Origin: Bacillus testis | GTDB taxonomy: Bacteria; Bacillota; Bacilli; Bacillales; DSM-1321 | Assembly (NCBI RefSeq): GCF_001243895.1 | Contig: NZ_LN851186.1 | Location: 3,348,696 to 3,412,695, forward strand | Length of the DNA: 64,000 bases | Direction of reading: 5' to 3' | Shown here: positions 1-7,639 of the stretch, piece by piece | How positions within the stretch are numbered: the stretch's first letter is position 1 | Layout of the letters: every line of letters begins with the position of its first letter | Program-made: the position numbers and the translations under genes | The notes under the pieces: model-generated | Databases searched by the model: none | The model's input: the letters and a program-made list of their open reading frames with translations, nothing else | Told to the model about the DNA's origin: nothing

Positions 1-24
1 CCATTTGTTAGAAACAACTATTTC

Positions 25-53
25 ATTATATCGAAATAAGTTTTTCTTGTCAA
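25..53 (-). promoter_or_regulatory. sigma-A promoter, rRNA-type P2
   Basis: On the minus strand the sequence reads TTGACA, a 17-base spacer and TATAAT, a consensus promoter pointing off the left edge. It is the last of three in tandem, which is the arrangement of Bacillus rRNA operons. No rRNA bases are visible, so the rRNA target is inferred. Confidence 0.8.
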
Positions 54-100
54 CAACTTTTTTATTTCTTTTTCAAATCACTCAACCGAGCGACTTTATT

Positions 101-129
101 AATATAACACCTCGTTAAATCGGTGTCAA
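101..129 (-). promoter_or_regulatory. sigma-A promoter, rRNA-type P1
   Basis: Minus-strand TTGACA, 17-base spacer, TATATT, about 76 bases upstream of the next promoter in the same direction. The spacing fits tandem rrn promoters. Confidence 0.75.
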
Positions 130-190
130 TAACTTTTTTGAAAAAGTTATTTTTTGATTGCCGCCTTGTTTCATCTCAGCGACAAGATAT

Positions 191-219
191 AATTTATCAC
201 GATAATCACGATTGTGCAA
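191..219 (-). promoter_or_regulatory. possible third upstream rrn-type promoter
   Basis: Minus-strand TTGCAC, 17-base spacer, TAAATT, in line with the two stronger promoters downstream. Weaker match, so tentative. Confidence 0.4.
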
Positions 220-309
220 TAGTTTCTTAAAATTTTTTTCAAAAACTTATTTTACCCATTCTAGCGAGCGCTAAAACTTCCAAAGACAAAATTTGCCTTT
301 ATTCCTATA

Positions 310-337
310 AACACAGGCAGCCAGTGATTGGCTGCCT
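310..337 (-). terminator. terminator of the EamA transporter gene
   Basis: A GGCAGCCA/TGGCTGCC hairpin with a 5-base loop lies just past the stop codon and is followed on the minus strand by a moderately T-rich stretch. It would separate the transporter transcript from the rrn promoters. Confidence 0.6.
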
Positions 338-339
338 GC

Positions 340-1242
340 TTATGACCGTATTTTCCCTGCTTTCGTTTTTACACTTCTTTCATCTATTAAAAATAAACAC
401 AAACCTGCTATGACAATAATCCCTCCTATTGCTTGGGTGATGGCCACTGTTTCATCTAAAACAAAGTAGGCAAGAATCGCTGCCCCTATTGGTTCTAGAA
501 GAATTGCCATAGAAATGGTTGTAGCAGAAATCCAACGTACAGACCAATTGAACAATGTATGGCCAAGCAGCGTAGGTATAAGTGCAAGCAATAAGAAATA
601 CATCCAGTCGCTTACAGGATAATGTAATAATGGCTGTTTTCGAATCAACACATACAAGAACAGGACGATAGAGCTCGCACTATAAACAAGAAACGTATAT
701 GCAACCAATGTTATTCTTCGTCTGACATCCTGCCCTATTAAAAGATATGCTGTTATAAGACCACAAGCAATCAACGCCAGGACATCACCAAATAATGCCA
801 TTCCACTTATCTTAAAGTCTCCCCAACTAATGATGAAACTACCCGCTATGGCGATGAGCCCACTAATTATCCCTTTCATCGATATACTTTCCTTAAAAAA
901 GAGGAAAGCCCCTACGAATGCGAATAATGGCTGAATGGTGACGAGTACGGTCGAACTCGCTACGGATGTATACCGCAAAGATTCAAACCATAAAATGAAA
1001 TGAAAAGCTAAAAAGATCCCCGCTGCCGCCATTAACAACCAATCCCGCTTTGTAATACGCTTCAGCTCAGGCCTGCATTTCCACACAAAAATCGGTAGCA
1101 TAACGACCACCGAAAAGAACAAGCGATAGAAAGCAATCACCCCGGATGGTGCTGTGGATAATTTTACGAAAATAGCTGACGTGGAGACAGAAAAAACCCC
1201 TATCGCTAATAAAAAATATGGATTGTATTTTGGTTTCTCCAT
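340..1242 (-). CDS. EamA/DMT-family membrane transporter
   Basis: A 300-residue, ten-helix membrane protein with the two tandem EamA repeats of the drug/metabolite transporter superfamily. It probably exports a small metabolite, but family membership does not tell the substrate. The start has a strong site (GAGGAGG, seven bases before ATG). The second repeat begins near residue 150 and contains the usual glycine and proline pattern around LLGHTLFNWSVRW and ILLEPIGAAI. It is a single gene with its own terminator, divergent from the MgtC gene and running toward rrn-type promoters at the window edge. Confidence 0.85.
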   Translation of the reverse strand: MEKPKYNPYFLLAIGVFSVSTSAIFVKLSTAPSGVIAFYRLFFSVVVMLPIFVWKCRPELKRITKRDWLLMAAAGIFLAFHFILWFESLRYTSVASSTVLVTIQPLFAFVGAFLFFKESISMKGIISGLIAIAGSFIISWGDFKISGMALFGDVLALIACGLITAYLLIGQDVRRRITLVAYTFLVYSASSIVLFLYVLIRKQPLLHYPVSDWMYFLLLALIPTLLGHTLFNWSVRWISATTISMAILLEPIGAAILAYFVLDETVAITQAIGGIIVIAGLCLFLIDERSVKTKAGKIRS

Positions 1243-1462
1243 CGCTTCCTCCTCAATCTATCATAATCTATATAAAAACCATTCTACTCTTGATCTGACC
1301 CATAAGTCACTGTTTAAAAAGCCAAAAACACCTGCCCTCAGAAAAACAACGCTTAAAGAATTAATAATCTTTTCCATGTTTACAGACAGTGAATATAGTA
1401 AACAAATAATCTATAAGTCTGTACATAAACAAGGATTTCACCTCAAGGAAGGAGATGGCCCA

Positions 1463-2176
1463 ATGGACATGATAGAAAACCTATTTGCCTTTCACACCCG
1501 TTTAGATATTCTTTTCAAACTTGGATTGACAGCTGTTCTTGGAATGATCATCGGTATGGAAAGACAAATTAAAAGAAAACCTGTCGGACTAAAGACCAGT
1601 CTCGTTATTTCCATTGTAAGCTGCTTGCTAACCATTGTATCCATCGATACTACATATATCACTCCCGCACAGAGCAATGTCAACATATCGTTTGACCCAC
1701 TCCGTCTTGCTGCCCAAATCGTTTCCGGAATTGGATTCCTTGGCGCGGGGGTTATACTGAGACGGGAAAACGACAGCATTTCCGGACTGACAACGGCTGC
1801 CATCATTTGGGGAGCTGCCGGCATCGGGATTGCGGTGGGGGCAGGTTTCTTTGTGGAAGCAATTGCGGTAGTGTGCCTGATTATTATTTCTGTTGATCTA
1901 GTGCCCTTGATCATGAATTATATCGGTCCTAAACAATTGCGGCATAAAGTATTGTTGATCCAATTAAAAGTAGAAGAACACGAGAAGATCACGAATATTG
2001 TCGAGAGTATTAAAGCAAAACATATCCATATTAAAACTCTAAAAATCCGTGATTTAGAGAAAAGCCACCTTATACAAATTACAGCCACCGTGCATCGCCT
2101 GAAAAAAACAGTGGAAGTATACGAAAGCATTAAACAAATTGAAGGCATCAAAGCAGTAGAATTGCAGGATCTATAA
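1463..2176 (+). CDS. MgtC/SapB-family membrane protein
   Basis: A 237-residue protein with four or five N-terminal membrane helices and a soluble ACT-like C-terminal domain, the layout of the MgtC/SapB family linked to magnesium homeostasis and acid or phosphate stress. Family signatures include GMIIGMERQ, KPVGLKTS, GIGFLGAGVI and GLTTAAIIW. The open frame extends far upstream, but the start at 1463 follows AAGGAAGGAGA at proper spacing, and the upstream residues do not look like MgtC. No magnesium riboswitch can be recognised in the 220-base leader. Substrate or partner is unknown. Confidence 0.85.
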   Translation: MDMIENLFAFHTRLDILFKLGLTAVLGMIIGMERQIKRKPVGLKTSLVISIVSCLLTIVSIDTTYITPAQSNVNISFDPLRLAAQIVSGIGFLGAGVILRRENDSISGLTTAAIIWGAAGIGIAVGAGFFVEAIAVVCLIIISVDLVPLIMNYIGPKQLRHKVLLIQLKVEEHEKITNIVESIKAKHIHIKTLKIRDLEKSHLIQITATVHRLKKTVEVYESIKQIEGIKAVELQDL

Positions 2177-2246
2177 TATTTTTGATTTTTTTATTGACAA
2201 AAATAGTTTTTTGGATAAAATTAGAGAGGTAATCTAGTTTTATCCC

Positions 2247-2319
2247 GGGGGATTAGCTCAGCTGGGAGAGCGCTACGCTGGCAGCGTAGAGGTCAGGGGT
2301 TCGAGCCCCCTATTCTCCA
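2247..2319 (+). tRNA. tRNA-Ala (anticodon GGC)
   Basis: A 73-base cloverleaf: acceptor GGGGGAT pairs with ATTCTCC (two G-T pairs), the D arm contains AGCTCAGCTGGGAGAGC, the anticodon stem CTACG/CGTAG frames loop CTGGCAG with anticodon GGC, and the T arm has GGTTCGAGCC. The discriminator is A and the CCA end is not encoded. It decodes GCC/GCU alanine codons. A strong terminator follows at once, so it is a single-gene unit. Confidence 0.95.
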
Positions 2320-2325
2320 TCACTT

Positions 2326-2362
2326 AAGCCTTAGAACCGATTGGTTCTAAGGCTTTTTTATT
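2326..2362 (+). terminator. terminator after tRNA-Ala
   Basis: A 13-bp near-perfect hairpin (AAGCCTTAGAACC and its complement, loop GATT) is followed by a T run seven bases past the tRNA. Confidence 0.9.
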
Positions 2363-2455
2363 TTATATATATATTATTTTTGGCCAAAGCATTACATCTC
2401 ATAGCTAAATCACACTTGTCCTTTTCAAATCATACACTATGTAGAGGTGAGCAAA

Positions 2456-2767
2456 ATGGTGAAAATCTTCACTGACTCTGGACATGCCAGCAGCAATTCA
2501 GGGGCAGCTGACAAAGATAGAGAAAGCGGATATAACAACGGCAATAAGGCAAAATATTATCGGTTAGTGACTGGAACTTTTACTGACCAAGCTTCACAAA
2601 AAGCAGCGATTGAAGCAGTGAGCAAAAAAACTGGATGGATCATCTACCCTTACAATAAAAACGGACTGCGCATTACAACAGGAATATTCACTACGGCAGA
2701 GTCGGCCAACAAGGCGAAAAGCATCCTAGAAAAGGAATTCGGCTACACCGTTTATTTTAAATCTTAA
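2456..2767 (+). CDS. SPOR-domain protein, relic of a cell-wall amidase
   Basis: A 103-residue product. The first 17 residues (KIFTDSGHASSNSGA) look like the opening of an N-acetylmuramoyl-L-alanine amidase, whose usual form is KIFIDPGHGG.DxGA. The rest of the zinc amidase domain is missing, and from about residue 29 one SPOR peptidoglycan-binding domain follows. It therefore cannot be an active amidase; it may bind wall peptidoglycan, or it may be a deletion product. The start at ATG 2456 fits AGAGGTGA six bases upstream; GTG 2447 lies within that site. No signal peptide. Isolated between the tRNA and a convergent stress gene. Confidence 0.65.
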   Translation: MVKIFTDSGHASSNSGAADKDRESGYNNGNKAKYYRLVTGTFTDQASQKAAIEAVSKKTGWIIYPYNKNGLRITTGIFTTAESANKAKSILEKEFGYTVYFKS

Positions 2768-2800
2768 CAAACGCCGAAGAAGCACAGAGGATAGCAAGTA

Positions 2801-2834
2801 AAAAAGCAAAGCGATGAAGAACGCTTTGCTTTTT
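2801..2834. terminator. bidirectional terminator
   Basis: AAAAAGCAAAGCG pairs with CGCTTTGCTTTTT, with A and T runs on both sides, between two converging genes. Confidence 0.85.
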
Positions 2835-2880
2835 CAATAGGTTTCTTTTTAGGAGAGCCTGTGCTTAAATCAGCCCTCAG

Positions 2881-3675
2881 TCATTCTTTCCTAGCTGAAT
2901 TTGTATCTTTAGTCAAATCGACTGCCGCCCGTCTTTCATTTTCTGTCAGCGATTGTTCTTCCATGATGCCGTTTCTTGCCGGATCGTTCCCCCTTTGTTG
3001 GCGTTCATGTAATTCTCCTAAAGTCATTATTACGCTTCCGGTAGCATGGGTATTTGGCTTTTGGTCTCCATGACGGTTGCCATGCAATCCTTGGCCATCC
3101 GTATCCCAAGAAAGTTGTTCATGCTGTCCTGATTGGCCCTTCGAATGCGGGTGCCGCAGCTCCTCTTCGGCACTCTTCCTCAACAGCTCTTGTCTGCTGT
3201 CAAAATCAAGGTTCTCCAACGTTTCATCCCTCTGGGCAAAAAGATTGGGATCAGGATTATGGTTGCCGAGCGTATCATATTCTTCTGTAGTTGTTAGCGG
3301 CACATTCCGTTCTGCATAAGCAAGCTGTCTCTGTCTTTTATCATCTATTAAAACAAGGATTCGCCCATGTTCGATATCTCTCAAATAAACATCCCGTTCT
3401 TCTTTTGACAATCCGTACGATTCCAACTTTTCTTCGACGATATGCGTTTCATCATCCGTAAAGAACGAAATGAATTTATCCATGAACGTTTCGTTTTCTT
3501 CTGAATTCGTGACCCTATTTACATCTGTCGGATGGTAATGGGTGAAAGCGAGTCTGTCTTCGCGATCAGCAACCACTGTAATTTCATCTTCTTCATACCC
3601 TTTTTGAATTAGAGCCGTAATCACTTTCTTCACTTCAGAACCCGTTTCATACACGCCAAACACTGATTTATACAT
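2881..3675 (-). CDS. YflT-like general stress protein
   Basis: A 264-residue soluble protein. Residues 1-105 form the general-stress-protein-17M (YflT-like) domain, opening with YKSVFGVYETGSEV and containing ITVVADRED. The remainder is a hydrophilic, charged tail rich in Gln, Asn, His and Glu that looks disordered. Start ATG follows GGGAGGAAAACAA. A near-consensus sigma-B promoter lies about 70 bases upstream, so expression under general stress is well supported. The biochemical role is unknown even for B. subtilis YflT. The long polar tail is absent from the short family members. Confidence 0.8.
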   Translation of the reverse strand: MYKSVFGVYETGSEVKKVITALIQKGYEEDEITVVADREDRLAFTHYHPTDVNRVTNSEENETFMDKFISFFTDDETHIVEEKLESYGLSKEERDVYLRDIEHGRILVLIDDKRQRQLAYAERNVPLTTTEEYDTLGNHNPDPNLFAQRDETLENLDFDSRQELLRKSAEEELRHPHSKGQSGQHEQLSWDTDGQGLHGNRHGDQKPNTHATGSVIMTLGELHERQQRGNDPARNGIMEEQSLTENERRAAVDLTKDTNSARKE

Positions 3676-3743
3676 TTGTTTTCCTCCCTCTCTTTAAATA
3701 AGCGCTTATCTTTAAATAGCGATCTATATTTCATATAGAAATA

Positions 3744-3768
3744 ATACCCAGTACCCCTCGTGCTAAAC
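3744..3768 (-). promoter_or_regulatory. sigma-B promoter of the YflT-like gene
   Basis: Minus-strand GTTTAG, 13-base spacer, GGGTAT: a near-perfect match to the Bacillus sigma-B consensus (GTTTAA-N12-15-GGGTAT). The transcript would start about 60 bases before the ATG. Confidence 0.85.
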
Positions 3769-4113
3769 TGCATTGTACGTGGTAATTCCTGCTTCTAAAA
3801 CCCAAACGACACCTTTCGATAAAGACGCCGAACAAGCGGAAAGAGATGCTTATTACGAAAAGATGGCTCCGTTGCTGACTATTCATCCATCTAGATTGGT
3901 GTACCCTGGAATTTCTATCATCCGGGGTATGTTTATGTCTGCTGCTTTTATTCCGTTCCAAATTGGTTCATCTAATATGATTTGTGGGAGGAATGAAAAC
4001 CCTCACCGGTCAAAGTTTCGCTTTATCTGTAAGCTCCCGGTTTGATTTCTTCAATTAGACTTATGTAAGATGAAGCTATATTGACTTGATGCATGAAAAA
4101 GGAGTGTACCGTG
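3769..4113. other. intergenic stretch without a convincing gene
   Basis: About 345 bases between the sigma-B promoter and the CvfC-like gene. A 90-codon plus-strand frame (3773-4045) is open but has no ribosome site and no recognisable family. It overlaps the promoter edge and I do not call it a gene. Confidence 0.4.
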
Positions 4114-5247
4114 ATGAATATCAACTCGATCGAACCTACCCCGAGCCCCAATACCATGAAAATAAACCTAACAGAAGAGCTGCCTGCCGGAAAAAGCAAT
4201 AATTACAAAAGCGGTCAGGCCGAACATGCTCCCCAGCTTATCCGGGAGATCCTTGAGATTGAAGGAATTAAAGGCGTATACCATGTTGCCGACTTTCTTG
4301 CTGTCGAACGCAATCCAAAATATGACTGGAAAGACCTCTTAATCAGTGTCCGCCGTGTCTTCGGTGAAGAGGGAGCTTCCAGCGAAGGCAGCAATGACAT
4401 GCTTGAACACTATGGAGAAGTGAATGTCCTAGTCCAGCAATTCAAGGGCATCCCCATGCAAATAAAGCTGAATGATGGAACTGCTGAGAAGCGTTTTGCC
4501 CTCCCAAAACAATTTATAGACGCAATCGGCGCCTCCCAAAAGCCTGATGATAATGTTGTTATGTCACGGAAATGGGTAGATTATGGCGTTCGGTACGGCG
4601 ATATGGAAGCCATAGGCAAAGAAATTGAAGAAGAAATTTTGGCCACCTACCCTCAAGAGAGACTTGATTCCCTTGTCAAGGAAACCCAGCAGCAATCCGC
4701 TTCCCAAAAGAACCACACACGAAAGCCAAAAATCAAATTGACAGAAGAGATGCTTGAGGCCGATGATTGGGAAAAACGCTATATGGCATTGGATCAAATG
4801 GAAGATCCGACAAGCGAAGATATCGGACTTCTTGAAAAAGCCTTGAACGATCCTAAAACCTCCATACGCCGGCTAGCTGTCGTGTATCTTGGAATGATTG
4901 AGGATGAAAAAGTGCTGCCCGCTCTTTATAAAGGATTGAATGACAAAAATCCTTCCGTCCGCAGAACAGCAGGCGATTGTTTGTCCGACCTTGGATTTCC
5001 ACAGGCAATGGATGAAATGGCCAAAAGTTTGCAGGACAAAAGTAAAATTGTTCGCTGGCGTGCAGCAATGTTTTTGTATGAATTAGGGGACGAGCGCGTA
5101 TTGCCGCAACTGCACGCAGCCGAAAATGATCCCGAATTCGAAGTCGCCCTACAGGTTAAAATGGCAATCGACCGGATTGAAAACGGAGAAGCGGCAAAAG
5201 GGTCTGTTTGGAAACAGATGACAGAGGCAAGACAAGCAACTGAATAA
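4114..5247 (+). CDS. CvfC/YpgR-like protein (Nfu-N domain plus HEAT repeats)
   Basis: A protein of about 377 residues. It opens with SIEPTPSPNTMKINL, the signature of the Nfu/NifU N-terminal scaffold domain (residues 1-90), and carries HEAT-like helical repeats from about residue 215 to 340 (for example DPKTSIRRLAVVYLGM and KNPSVRRTAGDCLSDL). This matches the 'conserved virulence factor C' family (S. aureus CvfC, B. subtilis YpgR), which lacks a proven reaction. No Cys pair for an Fe-S cluster is seen, so a scaffold or adaptor role is more likely than cluster carriage. Start ATG 4114 (or GTG 4111) follows AAAAAGGAGTG; the frame opens upstream at 4093 but that ATG lies inside the ribosome site. 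Confidence 0.8.
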   Translation: MNINSIEPTPSPNTMKINLTEELPAGKSNNYKSGQAEHAPQLIREILEIEGIKGVYHVADFLAVERNPKYDWKDLLISVRRVFGEEGASSEGSNDMLEHYGEVNVLVQQFKGIPMQIKLNDGTAEKRFALPKQFIDAIGASQKPDDNVVMSRKWVDYGVRYGDMEAIGKEIEEEILATYPQERLDSLVKETQQQSASQKNHTRKPKIKLTEEMLEADDWEKRYMALDQMEDPTSEDIGLLEKALNDPKTSIRRLAVVYLGMIEDEKVLPALYKGLNDKNPSVRRTAGDCLSDLGFPQAMDEMAKSLQDKSKIVRWRAAMFLYELGDERVLPQLHAAENDPEFEVALQVKMAIDRIENGEAAKGSVWKQMTEARQATE

Positions 5248-5293
5248 AAACAATGCTTAAAAAACTGTATGTAAAAGAATAGATGAGTACCTG

Positions 5294-5328
5294 CATCCAT
5301 TGACTAATATGTCGGTGGATGTTTTTTT
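5294..5328 (+). terminator. terminator after the CvfC-like gene
   Basis: CATCCA and TGGATG enclose a second short stem (TGAC/GTC) and are followed by seven T residues. Confidence 0.6.
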
Positions 5329-5442
5329 GATCACTATGCATACTAGGACAAAAATGCCAAATTATGGTTGTGTTCTAAAAAATTAGAATGTACAATAACT
5401 TTAGTTCAATAATTGACAGAGTGAACAGAAAGAAGTGGAAAT

Positions 5443-5931
5443 ATGAAACTAACCCCTAAGATTATGGATATCGATCTTGTCCAACAAAAACTGGTCTCCT
5501 CGCCGCTGCGTGTAAAAATACTTTATCTGCTTGCCGAAAAGGCGATGACAGCCAAGCAAGTAGCAGACGAGCTTGGGAAAAGCCCGGGCAGCATCCATTA
5601 CCATATCCAGCAGTTATACAATGGCGGCATCCTCCACATCGAAGAAACAAAAATGAATAAAGGGATCGTGGAAAAATATTACCGCCCCCTCGCTACACAT
5701 TTCCGCTTAAAGGATGAACCGCAGGACTACTTAGAAATACAACAATGCAGAAGGTCCTATATTTCACTGTCCGAGGAAGAACTAGAAGAATTTAATAAAC
5801 AATTTGACAGTTTATTGGAGCGCTTTGTCGAAAAAACCCTGAGAAATAATCAGGAAAGGACATCTTATGAGATTAACTGCATATTTAAGAAGGTGCCCAT
5901 AGAGGAGGAAGATGAATGGAACAGGCCATAA
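5443..5931 (+). CDS. ArsR-type winged-helix transcription regulator
   Basis: A 162-residue regulator with an ArsR-like winged helix in residues 8-80 (SPLRVKILYLLAEKAMTAKQ, then GKSPGSIHYHIQQLYNGGI as the recognition helix). The C-terminal half is charged and helical, probably for dimer or ligand contacts. No metal-binding Cys pair is present, so an organic ligand is more likely than a metal. It overlaps the next gene by 16 bases, so the two are translationally coupled and it most likely represses the exporter. The ribosome site is weak. Confidence 0.8.
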   Translation: MKLTPKIMDIDLVQQKLVSSPLRVKILYLLAEKAMTAKQVADELGKSPGSIHYHIQQLYNGGILHIEETKMNKGIVEKYYRPLATHFRLKDEPQDYLEIQQCRRSYISLSEEELEEFNKQFDSLLERFVEKTLRNNQERTSYEINCIFKKVPIEEEDEWNRP

Positions 5932-7190
5932 AAAAGAATCTAATCCTGTTTATGACAGGCAAGTTGACAGCAGTGCTTGGTTCTTCTATTTTTAGTTTTA
6001 CCGTGGGGCTCTATATCCTGGCCGAAACAGGCTCCAGCCTGAATTTCGCCATAACCCTATTACTGAGCACGCTGCCAAGGGTACTCCTATCGCCGATTGC
6101 TGGAACACTGAGCGATCGCTGGGATCGGAAAAAAATCATTATATTTTCCGATTTTGCCTGCGCTGTTTGGATCGGCGTTATTTTAGCGCTGTTCACCTTT
6201 GTATCACAGGATATTTGGGTGCTTTACTTATCAACATTTATTCTAAATATACTGAATGTTTTTTATTCTTCTGCTGTGGTATCGGCTGTCCATAACACAG
6301 TCGGCCCCGACCATATTCAAAAAGCGATGTCGCTTAATCAAGCCGTTTCATCTCTTTCCACCATTCTTGGCCCGGTGCTCGGCGGCATTCTATTCGGCAT
6401 CTTGCCTCTCCATGATTTTATGGTGATTAATATGTTCACTTTTTTGGTCTCTGCTATTGCCAGTGTCTTTATCCAGTATAATCTCTTTGCCGAACCGCGT
6501 GATCAAGAACAGACATCCAGCGTTTTGGCGGATTTAAAATCCGGATTGGCCTATGTAAGAACACAGCCATTCATCAAACAACTGATTAGCATTTCTATTT
6601 GGATTAACTTTTGGTTCGCTGTCTTTCCGGTTGCCATGCCGTATTTAGTCCTGACCATTCGCCATATGAGTTCCACCCAATTCGGTATCATTGAAGGATC
6701 GTTTTCCGTCGGCTTCATGTTAATGGCGATTTTCATGTCCACCCGTCCGGAAATGAAACGGAAGGATATCGGCATTTTAGGTGGAATTGCAGGTTTATCC
6801 ATCCTATTGATCTTGATGGGGCTTCCATCTTTATCCGCCTTTCAAAGCCTCTCTAACACAACGGTATTTATTTACTTAATTTCGTTGGTCTTTATCCTTT
6901 CCATTTTGTTGATGATCGTGAATATGCCAATCGGCGTCCTCATGCAAAAGCATGTGCCCGACCAGTATCGGGGCCGTGTGAATTCTCTCCTGGAAACAGG
7001 TGCGACCGCGATGACGCCCCTTGGATATATCCTATTCGGCAGTTTATTAGAAAAAATGCCTTCTTGGCTGCTGCTTGGCATTTGCGGACTCAGCATTCTT
7101 GCCTTAATCGCCTATCATATATGGAAAAAGACGTTTGTCCAGCAGCTACAATCCCTCGACCAGGCAATTCAACCCGTCGTAGAAGGATAA
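5916..7190 (+). CDS. MFS exporter (macrolide/multidrug-efflux type)
   Basis: A 424-residue, twelve-helix major facilitator protein with the loop-2/3 motif GTLSDRWDRKKI (residues about 62-73) and the repeat-like AGTLSD/RGRVNSLLETGA pattern of the MefA-like exporter branch. Start ATG 5916 follows AGAGGAGGAA inside the end of the regulator gene. The two genes form a regulator-exporter pair. The drug or metabolite it exports cannot be told from sequence. Its TAA stop is also the first three bases of a dispersed structured repeat. Confidence 0.85.
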   Translation: MEQAIKKNLILFMTGKLTAVLGSSIFSFTVGLYILAETGSSLNFAITLLLSTLPRVLLSPIAGTLSDRWDRKKIIIFSDFACAVWIGVILALFTFVSQDIWVLYLSTFILNILNVFYSSAVVSAVHNTVGPDHIQKAMSLNQAVSSLSTILGPVLGGILFGILPLHDFMVINMFTFLVSAIASVFIQYNLFAEPRDQEQTSSVLADLKSGLAYVRTQPFIKQLISISIWINFWFAVFPVAMPYLVLTIRHMSSTQFGIIEGSFSVGFMLMAIFMSTRPEMKRKDIGILGGIAGLSILLILMGLPSLSAFQSLSNTTVFIYLISLVFILSILLMIVNMPIGVLMQKHVPDQYRGRVNSLLETGATAMTPLGYILFGSLLEKMPSWLLLGICGLSILALIAYHIWKKTFVQQLQSLDQAIQPVVEG

Positions 7191-7320
7191 AGTGAACCTT
7201 TTATCGGTGGGGGTATTTATCCCCCACCGAACCAATCGGATTCTTACTGAAGCTTGATTTTCCACTTCATTTCTTTGTCTTTACTCCCGCATTCAAGTGG
7301 GCGTTTTAGCGCAACTTAGA
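7188..7320 (+). repeat. dispersed structured repeat, copy 1
   Basis: Begins with the exporter's TAA stop (TAAAGTGAAC). Hairpin I is ATCGGTGGGGG/CCCCCACCGA with an 8-base loop. The shared block ACCAATCGGATTCTTACT follows, then hairpin II with CCACTT/AAGTGG, and the end TAGCGCAACTTAG. The same blocks recur at 21.5, 23.7, 26.4, 37.4, 43.1 and 47.6 kb. Confidence 0.85.
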
Positions 7321-7348
7321 ATGATCTTACACCTGATCGATTGTCTTT

Positions 7349-7510
7349 CTATTTACGGTCTTTTTTTACTTCATCCATGATTCCCTTCAGGATAGGATCC
7401 CCTTTTTTCCATTGGTTCTTGAACCATTGTTTTCTTTCTTCCTTGCTCATCTGAACCGATTGATCATAAACGGCCGCTTGATTCTTCTTCGTATTTTCCT
7501 TTTCACTCAT
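7349..7510 (-). CDS. small hydrophilic protein of unknown function
   Basis: A 53-residue, very charged peptide (SEKENTKKNQAAVYDQS at the start, MSKEERKQWFKNQWKKGD in the middle) with no membrane segment. The frame opens at 7537, but ATG 7510 is preferred because GGGGGTGGAGG lies directly upstream. I do not recognise a family. It resembles small Bacillus stress or spore peptides in composition only. Confidence 0.55.
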   Translation of the reverse strand: MSEKENTKKNQAAVYDQSVQMSKEERKQWFKNQWKKGDPILKGIMDEVKKDRK

Positions 7511-7586
7511 GACCTCCACCCCCTCACTTTCTTTCATTCACTTCTTTCCTTTATTTATTTCCCTCCATACCTACGCTAAACCAAAC

Positions 7587-7629
7587 AAAAAAAGCGGTAT
7601 CCTTTTATATAACCAGGATGCCGCTTTTT
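7587..7629 (-). terminator. terminator of the efeUOB operon
   Basis: AAGCGGTATCCT pairs with AGGATGCCGCTT and is followed by a T run on the minus strand, just past efeB. An A-rich 5' side also allows termination from the other direction. Confidence 0.85.
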
Positions 7630-7639
7630 CGTTCACTAT

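Noticed and set aside
1243..1462. Possible magnesium riboswitch before the MgtC gene
   Set aside because: The 220-base leader shows none of the conserved M-box blocks and no terminator hairpin.
3773..4045. A 90-codon plus-strand frame beside the sigma-B promoter
   Set aside because: No ribosome site or family; start lies against the -35 of the opposite promoter.
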